Origin: Streptomyces minutiscleroticus
GTDB lineage: Bacteria; Actinomycetota; Actinomycetes; Streptomycetales; Streptomycetaceae
DNA: 64,000 nucleotides
NCBI RefSeq assembly: GCF_014650875.1
Contig: NZ_BMVU01000025.1
Coordinates: forward strand, 60,401 to 124,400
Direction of reading: 5' to 3'
Part shown: in pieces, positions 52,339 through 60,106 of the stretch
Layout of the letters: each line of letters starts with the position of its first letter
How positions within the stretch are numbered: the stretch's first letter is position 1
Notes under the pieces: model-generated
Told to the model about the DNA's origin: nothing
The model's input: only the letters and a program-made list of their open reading frames with translations
Database searches by the model: none
Position numbers and translations under genes: made by a program

Positions 52339-52821
52339 GTGGACCTGACCGCGATCGAGGCGGAGCGCGCCCGGATCCGCGACACCCATCTGGCCCAGGA
52401 GCGGCCCGCGAGCTCGGCCCGCGGCCTGCACCACGTGGCGCTGCTCTCCTCGGACGTCGAGCGGACCGTGCGCTTCTACCAGGACCTCCTGGAGTTCCCG
52501 CTCACCGAGATGATCGGGAACCGCGACTACGAGGGCTCCACCCACTTCTTCTTCGACCTCGGCAACGGCAACCTGCTCGCCTTCTTCGACTTCCCCGGCC
52601 TCGACCTCGGCCCGTACGCGGAGGTCCTCGGCGGACTGCACCACCTGGCCATCTCCGTCGAGCCGGAGACCTGGCGGCGGCTGCGCGACAAGCTGGCCGC
52701 GGCGGGCGTCGATTACCAGGAGGAGAGCGGCACATCGGTCTACTTCCGCGACCCCGACGGCGTACGCGTCGAACTGATCGCGGACCCGCTGGGAGAGATG
52801 TACGGGACCGTCGTGAACTGA
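52339..52821 (+). CDS. VOC-family (glyoxalase/dioxygenase-like) protein
   Basis: A 160-aa protein of the vicinal-oxygen-chelate fold: two beta-alpha-beta-beta-beta modules with metal ligands in GLHHVALLSS, GGLHHLAIS and DPDGVRVELIA. Extradiol dioxygenases and glyoxalase-type enzymes share it; the reaction is unknown. GTG at 52339 is used because GGAGGAG lies 7 nt upstream; an ATG five codons earlier lies inside that site. Preceded by a clear promoter, so it is a single-gene unit. Confidence 0.85.
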   Translation: MDLTAIEAERARIRDTHLAQERPASSARGLHHVALLSSDVERTVRFYQDLLEFPLTEMIGNRDYEGSTHFFFDLGNGNLLAFFDFPGLDLGPYAEVLGGLHHLAISVEPETWRRLRDKLAAAGVDYQEESGTSVYFRDPDGVRVELIADPLGEMYGTVVN

Positions 52822-52978
52822 GCGCGCCGCGGCCCCGCCCGCCTCGCCCCGGCTCCGTGCGCCGGGTTCCGCGCCCGGCGCGCGGAACGGCGCCGGGCCC
52901 GCGGCCGCCCGCCGCATGCTGAACCTCCGGCTCCGTTCGTGCGTATCAGTGGCCGCCGGTGCACGGAGGGAGAGCAGC

Positions 52979-53959
52979 GTGCCGACACCGTCCGAACCCG
53001 CGGAGCCGACCCGGCGACCCGCGCTCGAACCCACCCACGTCCTGCGTCCCCGCCGCCGGGAGACGCTGGCGGACCTGCTGCGGCGCGGCGGGGAGGCGCG
53101 GGAGCGGGGCGCGGACGAGCACTACGAGGTGGTCCGCATCCCCCCGGCGCCGCCCGACGACGCCGACGACGCCGACGAGGACACCGAGGAGACGGCGCCG
53201 GCCGTCGCCGGGGCGGGGCCGTCGCCGCACGTCGTCGTCGGGCGGGCGGAGGCGTGGCCGTCCGCGGGCGTCGCGCCCGGCCGCCGGTCGCGCCGGTCGC
53301 GCCGCTCCACAAGGTGGCCGGAAGCCGCCGGGTTCGGCCGGCTGCTGCGCTCGCTCGCGGAGCCGCCGCGCGGGGCCGGCCGCCAGAGACCGTCCGGGCA
53401 CGCGAGACGGACGGGACGCGCGGGACCGCGGGCGCACGCGGGAGCGGAGGCACACCCTCCGTGGTTCCGGCGCACGGCCGTCGGGATCGCCCTCGCGGCG
53501 GCCGTCGTGGCGGGCTTCGGCCTCGCCCTGCTGCTCGTGCGCGGTCAGCCCGCCGACGCCGCGCACGGGCGGGCACCGGCCGTCCCCGCGCCGTCGGCCA
53601 CCGCGTCCGGAGCGGCCGTCCCGGACCCGGACGGCGCCGGCACGCTCCGGCAGGGGGACAGCGGGGCGCCGGTCAGGGAGTTGCAGGAGCGGCTGCTGAA
53701 CATCCCCGAGGTGTACCGGGGAGGCTCCGTCTCGGGCACGTACGACGCGGCGCTCACCGCCGCCGTGGCCCGCTTCCAGCTCTGGTACGGCGTCCGGGGC
53801 GACGAGGCCGGGGTGTACGGCGACGACACGCGCCTCGCCCTGGAGTCCCGGACGGTCCCGGTCCCCGGGGCGGCGGCCACGGCGACGGGCCTGCCGTACG
53901 CCGGTGCGCGGGAGCGGCCGGACGCCGCCCGCCGCTCAGCCCAGCAGCCGCACCGGTGA
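52979..53959 (+). CDS. Membrane protein with peptidoglycan-binding domain
   Basis: A 326-aa single-pass protein. The N-terminal 150 residues are charged and low-complexity (an Asp/Glu-rich run about 60-75, then Arg-rich), so cytoplasmic. A transmembrane helix (VGIALAAAVVAGFGLALLLV) follows, then outside a Pro/Ala linker and a PG_binding_1 domain (LRQGDSGAPVRELQERLLNIPEVYRG...VSGTYDAALTAAVARFQLWYGV). GTG start with GGAGGGAG upstream. Its 3' end overlaps the convergent dehydrogenase by 24 bp. Confidence 0.85.
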   Translation: MPTPSEPAEPTRRPALEPTHVLRPRRRETLADLLRRGGEARERGADEHYEVVRIPPAPPDDADDADEDTEETAPAVAGAGPSPHVVVGRAEAWPSAGVAPGRRSRRSRRSTRWPEAAGFGRLLRSLAEPPRGAGRQRPSGHARRTGRAGPRAHAGAEAHPPWFRRTAVGIALAAAVVAGFGLALLLVRGQPADAAHGRAPAVPAPSATASGAAVPDPDGAGTLRQGDSGAPVRELQERLLNIPEVYRGGSVSGTYDAALTAAVARFQLWYGVRGDEAGVYGDDTRLALESRTVPVPGAAATATGLPYAGARERPDAARRSAQQPHR

Positions 53960-54904
53960 ACCGGCCAGGTACGCCTGGATGTCCTCGACCGCCTGCCCGT
54001 AGTACGTCGCGTAGTTGTCGCGCGTGACGTAGCCGAGGTGCGGGGTGGCCAGCAGGCGCGGGGCCGTGCGCACCGGATGGCCGGCGGGCAGCGGCTCGAC
54101 GTCGAACACGTCCACCCCGGCGCCGGCGATGCGCCCCTCGCGCAGGGCGGCGAGCAGGGCGTCCTGGTCGACGATCGCGGCGCGGGAGGTGTTCACGAGG
54201 TAGGCCGTCGGCTTGAGCAGGGCGAGTTCGCGGGCGCCGACGAGACCGCGGGTGCGGTCGCTCAGCGCCAGGTGGACCGTGACGAAGTCGCTGGTCGCCA
54301 GCAGGTCGTCGAGGGAGGGGGCGAGCGCGGCGCCGATCCCGTCGGCGCGCTCCGCCGTGAGGTTCTGGCTCCAGGCCGTCACCTCCATGCCGAAGGCGAG
54401 GCCGATGCGGGCCACCGCGCCGCCGATCCGGCCGAGGCCGAGCACGCCGAGCCGGCGGCCGTGCAGATCGGTGCCGACGCTGCTCTGCCAGGGGCCGCCG
54501 GCGCGCAGGGCCCCGTTCTCCTCCACGAGGTTCCGGGCCAGGCCCAGCAGCAGCGCCCAGGTCAGCTCGACGGGCGGCACCGGCGAGCTGCCGGTGCCGC
54601 ACACGGTGACGCCACCCTTCGCGGCGGCCGCGTAGTCGATCACGCTGTTGCGCATCCCGGAGGCGATCAGCAGCTTCAGCCGCGGCAGCCGCTCGATCAG
54701 CGAGGCCGGGAAGGGCACGCGCTCGCGCAGGGTGACGACGATGTCGAAGTCCGCGAGGCGTGCGGCCAGCGCGTCCTCGTCGGTGAGGTGGTCGGCGAAG
54801 GCCACGACCTCCACCCGGTCGGCGACGGGGGACCAGTCGGCCGCCTGCGCCGCGGCGTTCTGGAAGTCGTCGAGCACGGCGCAGCGCAGCCGCGTGGATG
54901 TCAT
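53936..54904 (-). CDS. D-isomer-specific 2-hydroxyacid dehydrogenase
   Basis: A 322-aa enzyme with the expected two-domain layout: dinucleotide motif LGVLGLGRIGGAVARIG (about 145), substrate-binding Arg in SRAAIVD, Asp in DVFDVEPLP and the active-site His in TPHLGY. Paralogue of the enzyme at 7157, without its acidic tail. Substrate unknown (phosphoglycerate-, glyoxylate- or lactate-type). ATG at 54902-54904. Overlaps the convergent peptidoglycan-binding gene. Confidence 0.88.
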   Translation of the reverse strand: MTSTRLRCAVLDDFQNAAAQAADWSPVADRVEVVAFADHLTDEDALAARLADFDIVVTLRERVPFPASLIERLPRLKLLIASGMRNSVIDYAAAAKGGVTVCGTGSSPVPPVELTWALLLGLARNLVEENGALRAGGPWQSSVGTDLHGRRLGVLGLGRIGGAVARIGLAFGMEVTAWSQNLTAERADGIGAALAPSLDDLLATSDFVTVHLALSDRTRGLVGARELALLKPTAYLVNTSRAAIVDQDALLAALREGRIAGAGVDVFDVEPLPAGHPVRTAPRLLATPHLGYVTRDNYATYYGQAVEDIQAYLAGSPVRLLG

Positions 54905-54972
54905 CTCCGGGGTTCCGTTCGGGGTGTCTCGGCGGTGTTCGGAGGGCGGGGGCGGGCGAGGGGCGGAGGCGC

Positions 54973-55323
54973 TCAGCGCAGGGTGTCCGCCCAGTTCTCC
55001 GGCACACGGCCGGCGGGGCCCGGGGCGGGCTGGTCGGCGGGGTGGCTGACCGGCGGGGCGAGCTCGGGGCCCGACTCGTACAGCTCGGACGTCTCGAAGT
55101 TCCAGAACCAGCCCTCGCCCGGCTCGTAGCTGCGGATGACCGGGTGGCCGGTGGCGCGGAAGTGGGCGGTGGCGTGCTTGGAGGGGGAGTCGTCGCAGCA
55201 GCCGATGTGTCCGCACCGGGCGCACCGGCGCAGGTGGAACCACCAGCCGCCGGCCGCGTCGCACTCCACGCAGCCCGCGCCGCTGGGCGGGACGCTCGGA
55301 TCGATTCCGGTGAGGTCGGTCAT
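54973..55323 (-). CDS. UBP-type zinc-finger protein
   Basis: A 116-aa zinc finger of the zf-UBP type: CVECDAAGGWWFHLRRCARCGHIGCCDDSPSKHATAHFRATGHP holds the Cys/His ligand set. In eukaryotes the fold binds ubiquitin C-termini; bacterial copies are common in actinobacteria and their role is unknown. Its ATG overlaps the histidine kinase stop (ATGA), so it belongs to the redox two-component operon. Confidence 0.88.
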   Translation of the reverse strand: MTDLTGIDPSVPPSGAGCVECDAAGGWWFHLRRCARCGHIGCCDDSPSKHATAHFRATGHPVIRSYEPGEGWFWNFETSELYESGPELAPPVSHPADQPAPGPAGRVPENWADTLR

Positions 55324-56771
55324 GACTGCTCCTGTGCGGTGTCGGGGGCGGTGAGCGGAAGGAGGACCTGGAAGCGGGTGTCGCCGGGGACGGAGTGGAC
55401 CCGCAGGGTGCCGTGGTGCTTGTTCACGACGATGCGCCACGAGATGTCCAGGCCGAGCCCCGTCCCCTCACCGACCGGCTTGGTGGTGAAGAACGGGTCG
55501 AAGATGCGGTCGCGGATCTCCTCGGGCACGCCGGGGCCGGTGTCGCGGAACTCCACGAGGAGGTGGTCGTGGTCGCGGGCCGTGCGCACGGTGAGCGTGC
55601 CGGGCCCGCCGGTGCCGCGCATCGCGGCGACCGCGTTGTCGATCAGGTTCGTCCACACCTGGTTCAGCTCGCCGGGGTAGGCCGGGACGGGCGGCAGCGC
55701 ACGGTCGTAGTCCTTGACGACGGTGACGTCCGGGCCGATCTTCCCGGAGAGCATCAGCAGGGTGCTGTCGAGGAGTTCGTGCACGTCGGCGACGCGGTAC
55801 GGGGCGCGGTCCAGCTGCGAGTACTGCTTCGCGGCGTCCACGAGGTGCGAGATGCGGGTGGTGGAGTCCTCGATCTCGTTCATGAGGAGTTCGGTCTCGA
55901 CCGTGTAGGTGAGCCAGCGGACGGCGCCCTCCAGGGTCTGCTCGTCGACGGCGGCCGCGACCCGGTCGAGCCAGTCGGCGTCGAGGCCGGCCTGCACGAA
56001 GGTGGGCGCGAGCTGCCAGCCGTCCGCGATGCCGTGGTCGTCGAGCCAGTCGGCGAGCGCGTCCTCGCGGTCGGAGGCCTCCAGCGGGGTCAGCGCGGGC
56101 GCCTTGGAGACCTGCTCGGCGGTGCGCTCCTGGATCCCGACGAGCGTCTCCAGGGTGTCGCGGGCGTAGGGGCCCGCGGCGATGACGCCGAGCTTGTGCC
56201 GCATGCCGGCGACGCGCTCGCGCAGCGCGGAGGTGGCGCGCACGGCCGCCGCGGCCGGGTTGTTCAGCTCGTGGGTGAGCCCCGCGGACAGCGAGCCGAG
56301 CGCCAGCAGCCGCTCGCGCTGGCCGACGGCCCGCTGGGTGTTCTTCGTGCCGAAGAAGAGCCCCTCCAGCAGGTGGACGGCCATCGGGAACCACTCGTGC
56401 ATCACGGCGGCGAAGGTCTCGGCCGACAGCACGAAGAACCGCGACGGCTCGGTGACCCGCATGGAGCTCGTGTAGACCTGCCGCACCTGGTCGCCCAGGT
56501 AGGACTGGAAGGCGCCCGCGTACACGCCCCGCTCGGAGGTGCGGCTGACCTCCACGTCGTCGCCGCCGACCCTGCTGGAGAGCACGACGGTGCCCTTCAG
56601 CAGGACGTAGAAGCAGGTGGCGGGGTCGCCCTCCGCGTACACGGGTCCGGGCTCGTAGGTCTCGATGCGGCCCTCGCGGCACAGCCGCGCCAGCTGGTCG
56701 GCGTCCAGCTTCTCGAAGAGGAACAGCGTGCCCAGCTCCGCCGGGTCGCAGGGCGGCGGGCCCCCGCTCAC
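55320..56771 (-). CDS. Sensor histidine kinase with cyclic-nucleotide-binding domain
   Basis: A 483-aa soluble kinase: cNMP-binding domain about 15-125 (YEPGPVYAEGDPATCFYVLLKGTVVLS), helical H-box (GLTHELNNPAAA, H167) and HATPase with NQVWTNLIDNAV, DTGPGVPE, and GEGTGLGLDIS. No membrane helix. The cNMP-like domain lacks an obvious PBC Arg, so the ligand is uncertain. The next partner is the upstream response-regulator flavoprotein, with which it shares a GTGA overlap; its GTG start (56769-56771) is therefore coupled. Confidence 0.9.
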   Translation of the reverse strand: MSGGPPPCDPAELGTLFLFEKLDADQLARLCREGRIETYEPGPVYAEGDPATCFYVLLKGTVVLSSRVGGDDVEVSRTSERGVYAGAFQSYLGDQVRQVYTSSMRVTEPSRFFVLSAETFAAVMHEWFPMAVHLLEGLFFGTKNTQRAVGQRERLLALGSLSAGLTHELNNPAAAAVRATSALRERVAGMRHKLGVIAAGPYARDTLETLVGIQERTAEQVSKAPALTPLEASDREDALADWLDDHGIADGWQLAPTFVQAGLDADWLDRVAAAVDEQTLEGAVRWLTYTVETELLMNEIEDSTTRISHLVDAAKQYSQLDRAPYRVADVHELLDSTLLMLSGKIGPDVTVVKDYDRALPPVPAYPGELNQVWTNLIDNAVAAMRGTGGPGTLTVRTARDHDHLLVEFRDTGPGVPEEIRDRIFDPFFTTKPVGEGTGLGLDISWRIVVNKHHGTLRVHSVPGDTRFQVLLPLTAPDTAQEQS

Positions 56772-58444
56772 GACTGCTCCAGGTAGCGGTGGACCAGCAT
56801 GACGGCCATGGCTCCCTCTCCTACGGCGGAGGCGACGCGCTTGGCGGACTCCGCGCGCGCGTCGCCCGCGACGAACACCCCGGGGACGCTGGTCTCCAGG
56901 TGGTACGGCGGCCGGTCCAGCTCCCAGCCGGCGGGCGGCCGCCCGTCCTCGGTCAGGTCGGGACCGGCCTTGACGAACCCGCGCTCGTCCCGCAGGACCG
57001 TGCCGTCCAGCCAGTCGGTCGGCGGGGCCGCGCCGATGAACACGAACATCCACTGCGCGTCGACGAGTTCGGTGTGCCCGGAGTCCACGTCGCGCAGCGT
57101 GAGCTGCTCCAGGTGGCCCGAGCCGTGCGCCGCCTCCACGACCGTGCGGGTGCGCACCGAGATGTTGGGCGCGTGCTCGATCTGCTGGATCAGGTAGTGC
57201 GACATCGACGCAGACAGGGACGGGCCGCGCACGAGCAGGGTGACGGACTTGGCGCCGCGGGCCAGGAACATGGCGGCCTGCCCGGCGGAGTTCGCGCCGC
57301 CCACGATGTACACGTCGTGGCCCTGGCAGGCGGGCGCCTCGGTCAGCGCCGAGCCGTAGAAGACGCCGCAGCCGGTCAGCTCCGCCACGCCGGGCGCGTC
57401 CAGCTGCCGGTACGACACCCCGGTCGCCAGGAGGACGGCGTGCGCGGCGACCGCGGAGCCGTCGGCGAAGCGGACCGTGCGGGCGGCGCCGTTGACCTCC
57501 AGGCCGGTCACCTCGCGGGCGGTCAGCATCTCGGCGCCGAACTTCGCCGCCTGCCGCCGGGCCCGGTCGGTGAGCTGCGCCCCGGACACCCCGTCCGGGA
57601 AGCCCAGGTAGTTCTCGATGCGGGAGCTCTGCCCGGCCTGCCCGCCGGTCGCGGAGCGCTCCACGAGCACCGTGCGCAGCCCCTCGGACGCGCCGTACAC
57701 GGCCGCGCCCAGGCCCGCCGGTCCGCCGCCGACGACCACGAGGTCGTAGAAGTCGGCGGCCGGCGTCGTGGCCAGGCCCACCCGCGCGGCCAGCTCCGCG
57801 TCCGCCGGTTCGACGAGGGCCGTGCCGTCCGCAGTGACCACCAGCGGCAGCCGCTCGCCGTCCTGTCCGGCGGCGGCGAGCAGACGCCGGCCCTCGGGCT
57901 CGTCCGACGAGTACCAGCGGTAGGGCACCTGGTTGCGGGCCAGGAACTCCCGTACCTCGGAGGACCGCGCCGACCAGCGGTGCCCGACCACCTTCGTCAG
58001 CGGCACGCAGCGGTGGTCGGCGGCCCGCCAGGCGTCGAGCAGGTCGTCCAGGACCGGGTACAGCTTCTCCTCGGGCGGGTCCCACGGCTTGAGCAGGTAG
58101 TGGTCCAGGTCGACGACGTTGATCGCGTCGATGGCCGCGTTGGTGTCGGCGTACGCGGTGAGCAGCACGCGCCGCGCCGACGGGTACACGTCGATGGCCT
58201 GCTCCAGGAACTCGATGCCGTTCATCCTCGGCATCCGGTAGTCCGCCAGGATCACCGCCACCTGGTCCCCGCGCAGCTTCAGCTCGCGCAGCGCCTCGAG
58301 GGCCGACTCGCCCGACTCCGCCCGCACGACGCGGTACGACCCGCCGTAGCGCCGCCGCAGATCACGGGCGACGGCACGGGAGACCCCCGGATCGTCGTCC
58401 ACCGTCAGGATGACGGTCCGCGCCGCCTCGGCAGCCTGTGTCAT
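56768..58444 (-). CDS. Response-regulator/thioredoxin-reductase-like flavoprotein fusion
   Basis: A 558-aa fusion. Residues 1-135: receiver domain, D68 phosphoacceptor (LADYRMPRMNG), T96 and K119 switch residues. Residues about 145-225: a glutaredoxin-like part (SEVREFLARNQVPYRWYSSDEP). Residues about 233-558: two Rossmann motifs (VVVGGGPAGLG; VYIVGGANSAGQ) and GVFVAGDARAE of thioredoxin-reductase-type proteins. The redox CxxC is absent (GCGVFYGSALTEAPAC in its place), so it is probably not a thioredoxin reductase. ATG with GGGGGGAG upstream. First gene of the operon: phosphorylation by the kinase could control a flavin redox activity. Confidence 0.88.
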   Translation of the reverse strand: MTQAAEAARTVILTVDDDPGVSRAVARDLRRRYGGSYRVVRAESGESALEALRELKLRGDQVAVILADYRMPRMNGIEFLEQAIDVYPSARRVLLTAYADTNAAIDAINVVDLDHYLLKPWDPPEEKLYPVLDDLLDAWRAADHRCVPLTKVVGHRWSARSSEVREFLARNQVPYRWYSSDEPEGRRLLAAAGQDGERLPLVVTADGTALVEPADAELAARVGLATTPAADFYDLVVVGGGPAGLGAAVYGASEGLRTVLVERSATGGQAGQSSRIENYLGFPDGVSGAQLTDRARRQAAKFGAEMLTAREVTGLEVNGAARTVRFADGSAVAAHAVLLATGVSYRQLDAPGVAELTGCGVFYGSALTEAPACQGHDVYIVGGANSAGQAAMFLARGAKSVTLLVRGPSLSASMSHYLIQQIEHAPNISVRTRTVVEAAHGSGHLEQLTLRDVDSGHTELVDAQWMFVFIGAAPPTDWLDGTVLRDERGFVKAGPDLTEDGRPPAGWELDRPPYHLETSVPGVFVAGDARAESAKRVASAVGEGAMAVMLVHRYLEQS

Positions 58445-58737
58445 CGTTCTCCCCCCACCCCGGGCGAGTCGCCCGTACCCGCACGGCACGACCGCGGTGT
58501 CGCGCGCTCCTGCATGCAGGCCCATCGTATGTTCGACGGCGGCGCCGTGCGCGGGGTGCCGGCCGGAGAACCGGTTCTGTTCCCGTGCCCCATCGAAGGG
58601 GAAAGGCGAGGTAAAAGGTTCGTACGGGCACGGGAGTCCCGGCGCGGTCCGGATGTGGCGGCCCTCACCATCGCCCGCCCCGCCGTCCGGCATGGTGAAT
58701 CCTGGACCGAAAGATGTATCGAGCAACCAGGAAGACC

Positions 58738-60084
58738 GTGGACACGAGCCCGAGCAGTGCGGACAACAGTACGGAACCGGTGGGGGGCACGGCCGCCGGG
58801 CGCGACGGAGCGCCGGACGCCCCCGGGAAGGGGGACGGGCCCGAGCGGCGCGGGTGGCGGCGGTGGGCCATGGACACCCGGCCGCTGCGGCGCCCCGCCT
58901 ACCGGCGCCTGTGGTCCTCCACCATCGTCACGGCCGTCGGCAGCCAGCTCACCGCCGTCGCCGTGCCCAAGCAGATCTACGACATCACGGGCTCCTCGGC
59001 GTGGGTGGGCTACGCCAGCCTCGCCGGACTGCTCCCGCTCGTGGTCTTCGCGCTGTGGGGCGGCGCGATCGCCGACAGCATGGACCGCCGCAGACTGCTG
59101 CTGATCACCAACGTCGGCATCGCGGTCACCTCGCTGCTCTTCTTCCTCCAGGCCGTCACCGACCTCGACTCGGTCTGGGTGCTGATGGCGCTGCTCGCGC
59201 TGCAGCAGGCGTTCTTCGGCCTGAACTCGCCGGCCCGCAGCGCCTCCATCGCCCGGCTGGTCCCGGCGGACGAGCTGCCCGCCGCCAACGCCCTCGGCTC
59301 GACCGTCATGCAGACGGGACTGGTCGCCGGGCCGCTGCTCGCCGGCGCGCTGATCCCGCTGATCGGCCTGTCCGAGCTCTACCTGATCGACGCGCTCGCC
59401 CTGTGCGTCACCGTGTGGGCCGTCCACAAGCTCCCGCCCCTGCCGCCGCTCACCGCCGCGGACGACAAGCGGCGCGCGGGCTGGCGGCAGGTCGCGGAGG
59501 GCTTCCGCTACATCGCCCTGCACAAGGTGCTGCTGCTGTCGTTCCTCGCCGACATCATCGCGATGGTGTTCGGCATGCCGCGCGCCCTGTTCCCGGAGCT
59601 GGCGGCACAGACCTTCGCCCCGTACGGGGAGGGTCTCGCCCTCGGCCTGCTGTTCGCGGCCATCCCGATCGGCGCCGTACTGGGCGGGCTCTTCTCCGGC
59701 ACCTTCTCCCGCGCCCGGCACCACGGGCTCATGGTCCTCGGCGCGGTCGCGGCCTGGGGCGTCGCCGTGGCGGGCTTCGGCCTGAGCACGAACCTGTGGA
59801 TCGCGGTGGCGTTCCTCGCGGCGGCCGGCGTCGCCGACATGGTGTCGATGGTGTTCCGCGGCGCCATCCTGCTGTCGGCCGCGACGGACGAGATGCGCGG
59901 CCGGATGCAGGGCGTCTTCACCGTGGTGGTGGCGGGCGGGCCGCGGCTGGCCGACGTGCTGCACGGCACGGCCGGCTCGGCCTTCGGCGCCCGGGCCGCC
60001 GTCGCGGGCGGCGGCCTGCTGGTCGTCCTCGGGACCCTCGCCCTGGCCGCCGTGACGCCGGCCCTGCGCCGCTACCGCATCTGA
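58738..60084 (+). CDS. MFS exporter, EntS/MFS_3-like
   Basis: A 448-aa major-facilitator protein with about 12 helices, similar to the MFS_3/transmembrane secretion effector group (WGGAIADSMDRRRLLL loop 2-3 motif, ARSASIARLVP, PLLAGALIPLIG). These export siderophores or drugs. The GTG (58738) is preferred: the eight codons from the ATG at 58714 (TAT CGA GCA...) are atypical here. Divergent from the redox operon across about 290 bp that holds no other gene. Confidence 0.88.
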   Translation: MDTSPSSADNSTEPVGGTAAGRDGAPDAPGKGDGPERRGWRRWAMDTRPLRRPAYRRLWSSTIVTAVGSQLTAVAVPKQIYDITGSSAWVGYASLAGLLPLVVFALWGGAIADSMDRRRLLLITNVGIAVTSLLFFLQAVTDLDSVWVLMALLALQQAFFGLNSPARSASIARLVPADELPAANALGSTVMQTGLVAGPLLAGALIPLIGLSELYLIDALALCVTVWAVHKLPPLPPLTAADDKRRAGWRQVAEGFRYIALHKVLLLSFLADIIAMVFGMPRALFPELAAQTFAPYGEGLALGLLFAAIPIGAVLGGLFSGTFSRARHHGLMVLGAVAAWGVAVAGFGLSTNLWIAVAFLAAAGVADMVSMVFRGAILLSAATDEMRGRMQGVFTVVVAGGPRLADVLHGTAGSAFGARAAVAGGGLLVVLGTLALAAVTPALRRYRI

Positions 60085-60106
60085 CGCCCGGACCGCCGCG
60101 GCGGTC

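Noticed and set aside
56768..58444. Thioredoxin reductase (trxB)
   Set aside because: The redox-active CxxC is missing and the N-terminal receiver domain points to a different role.
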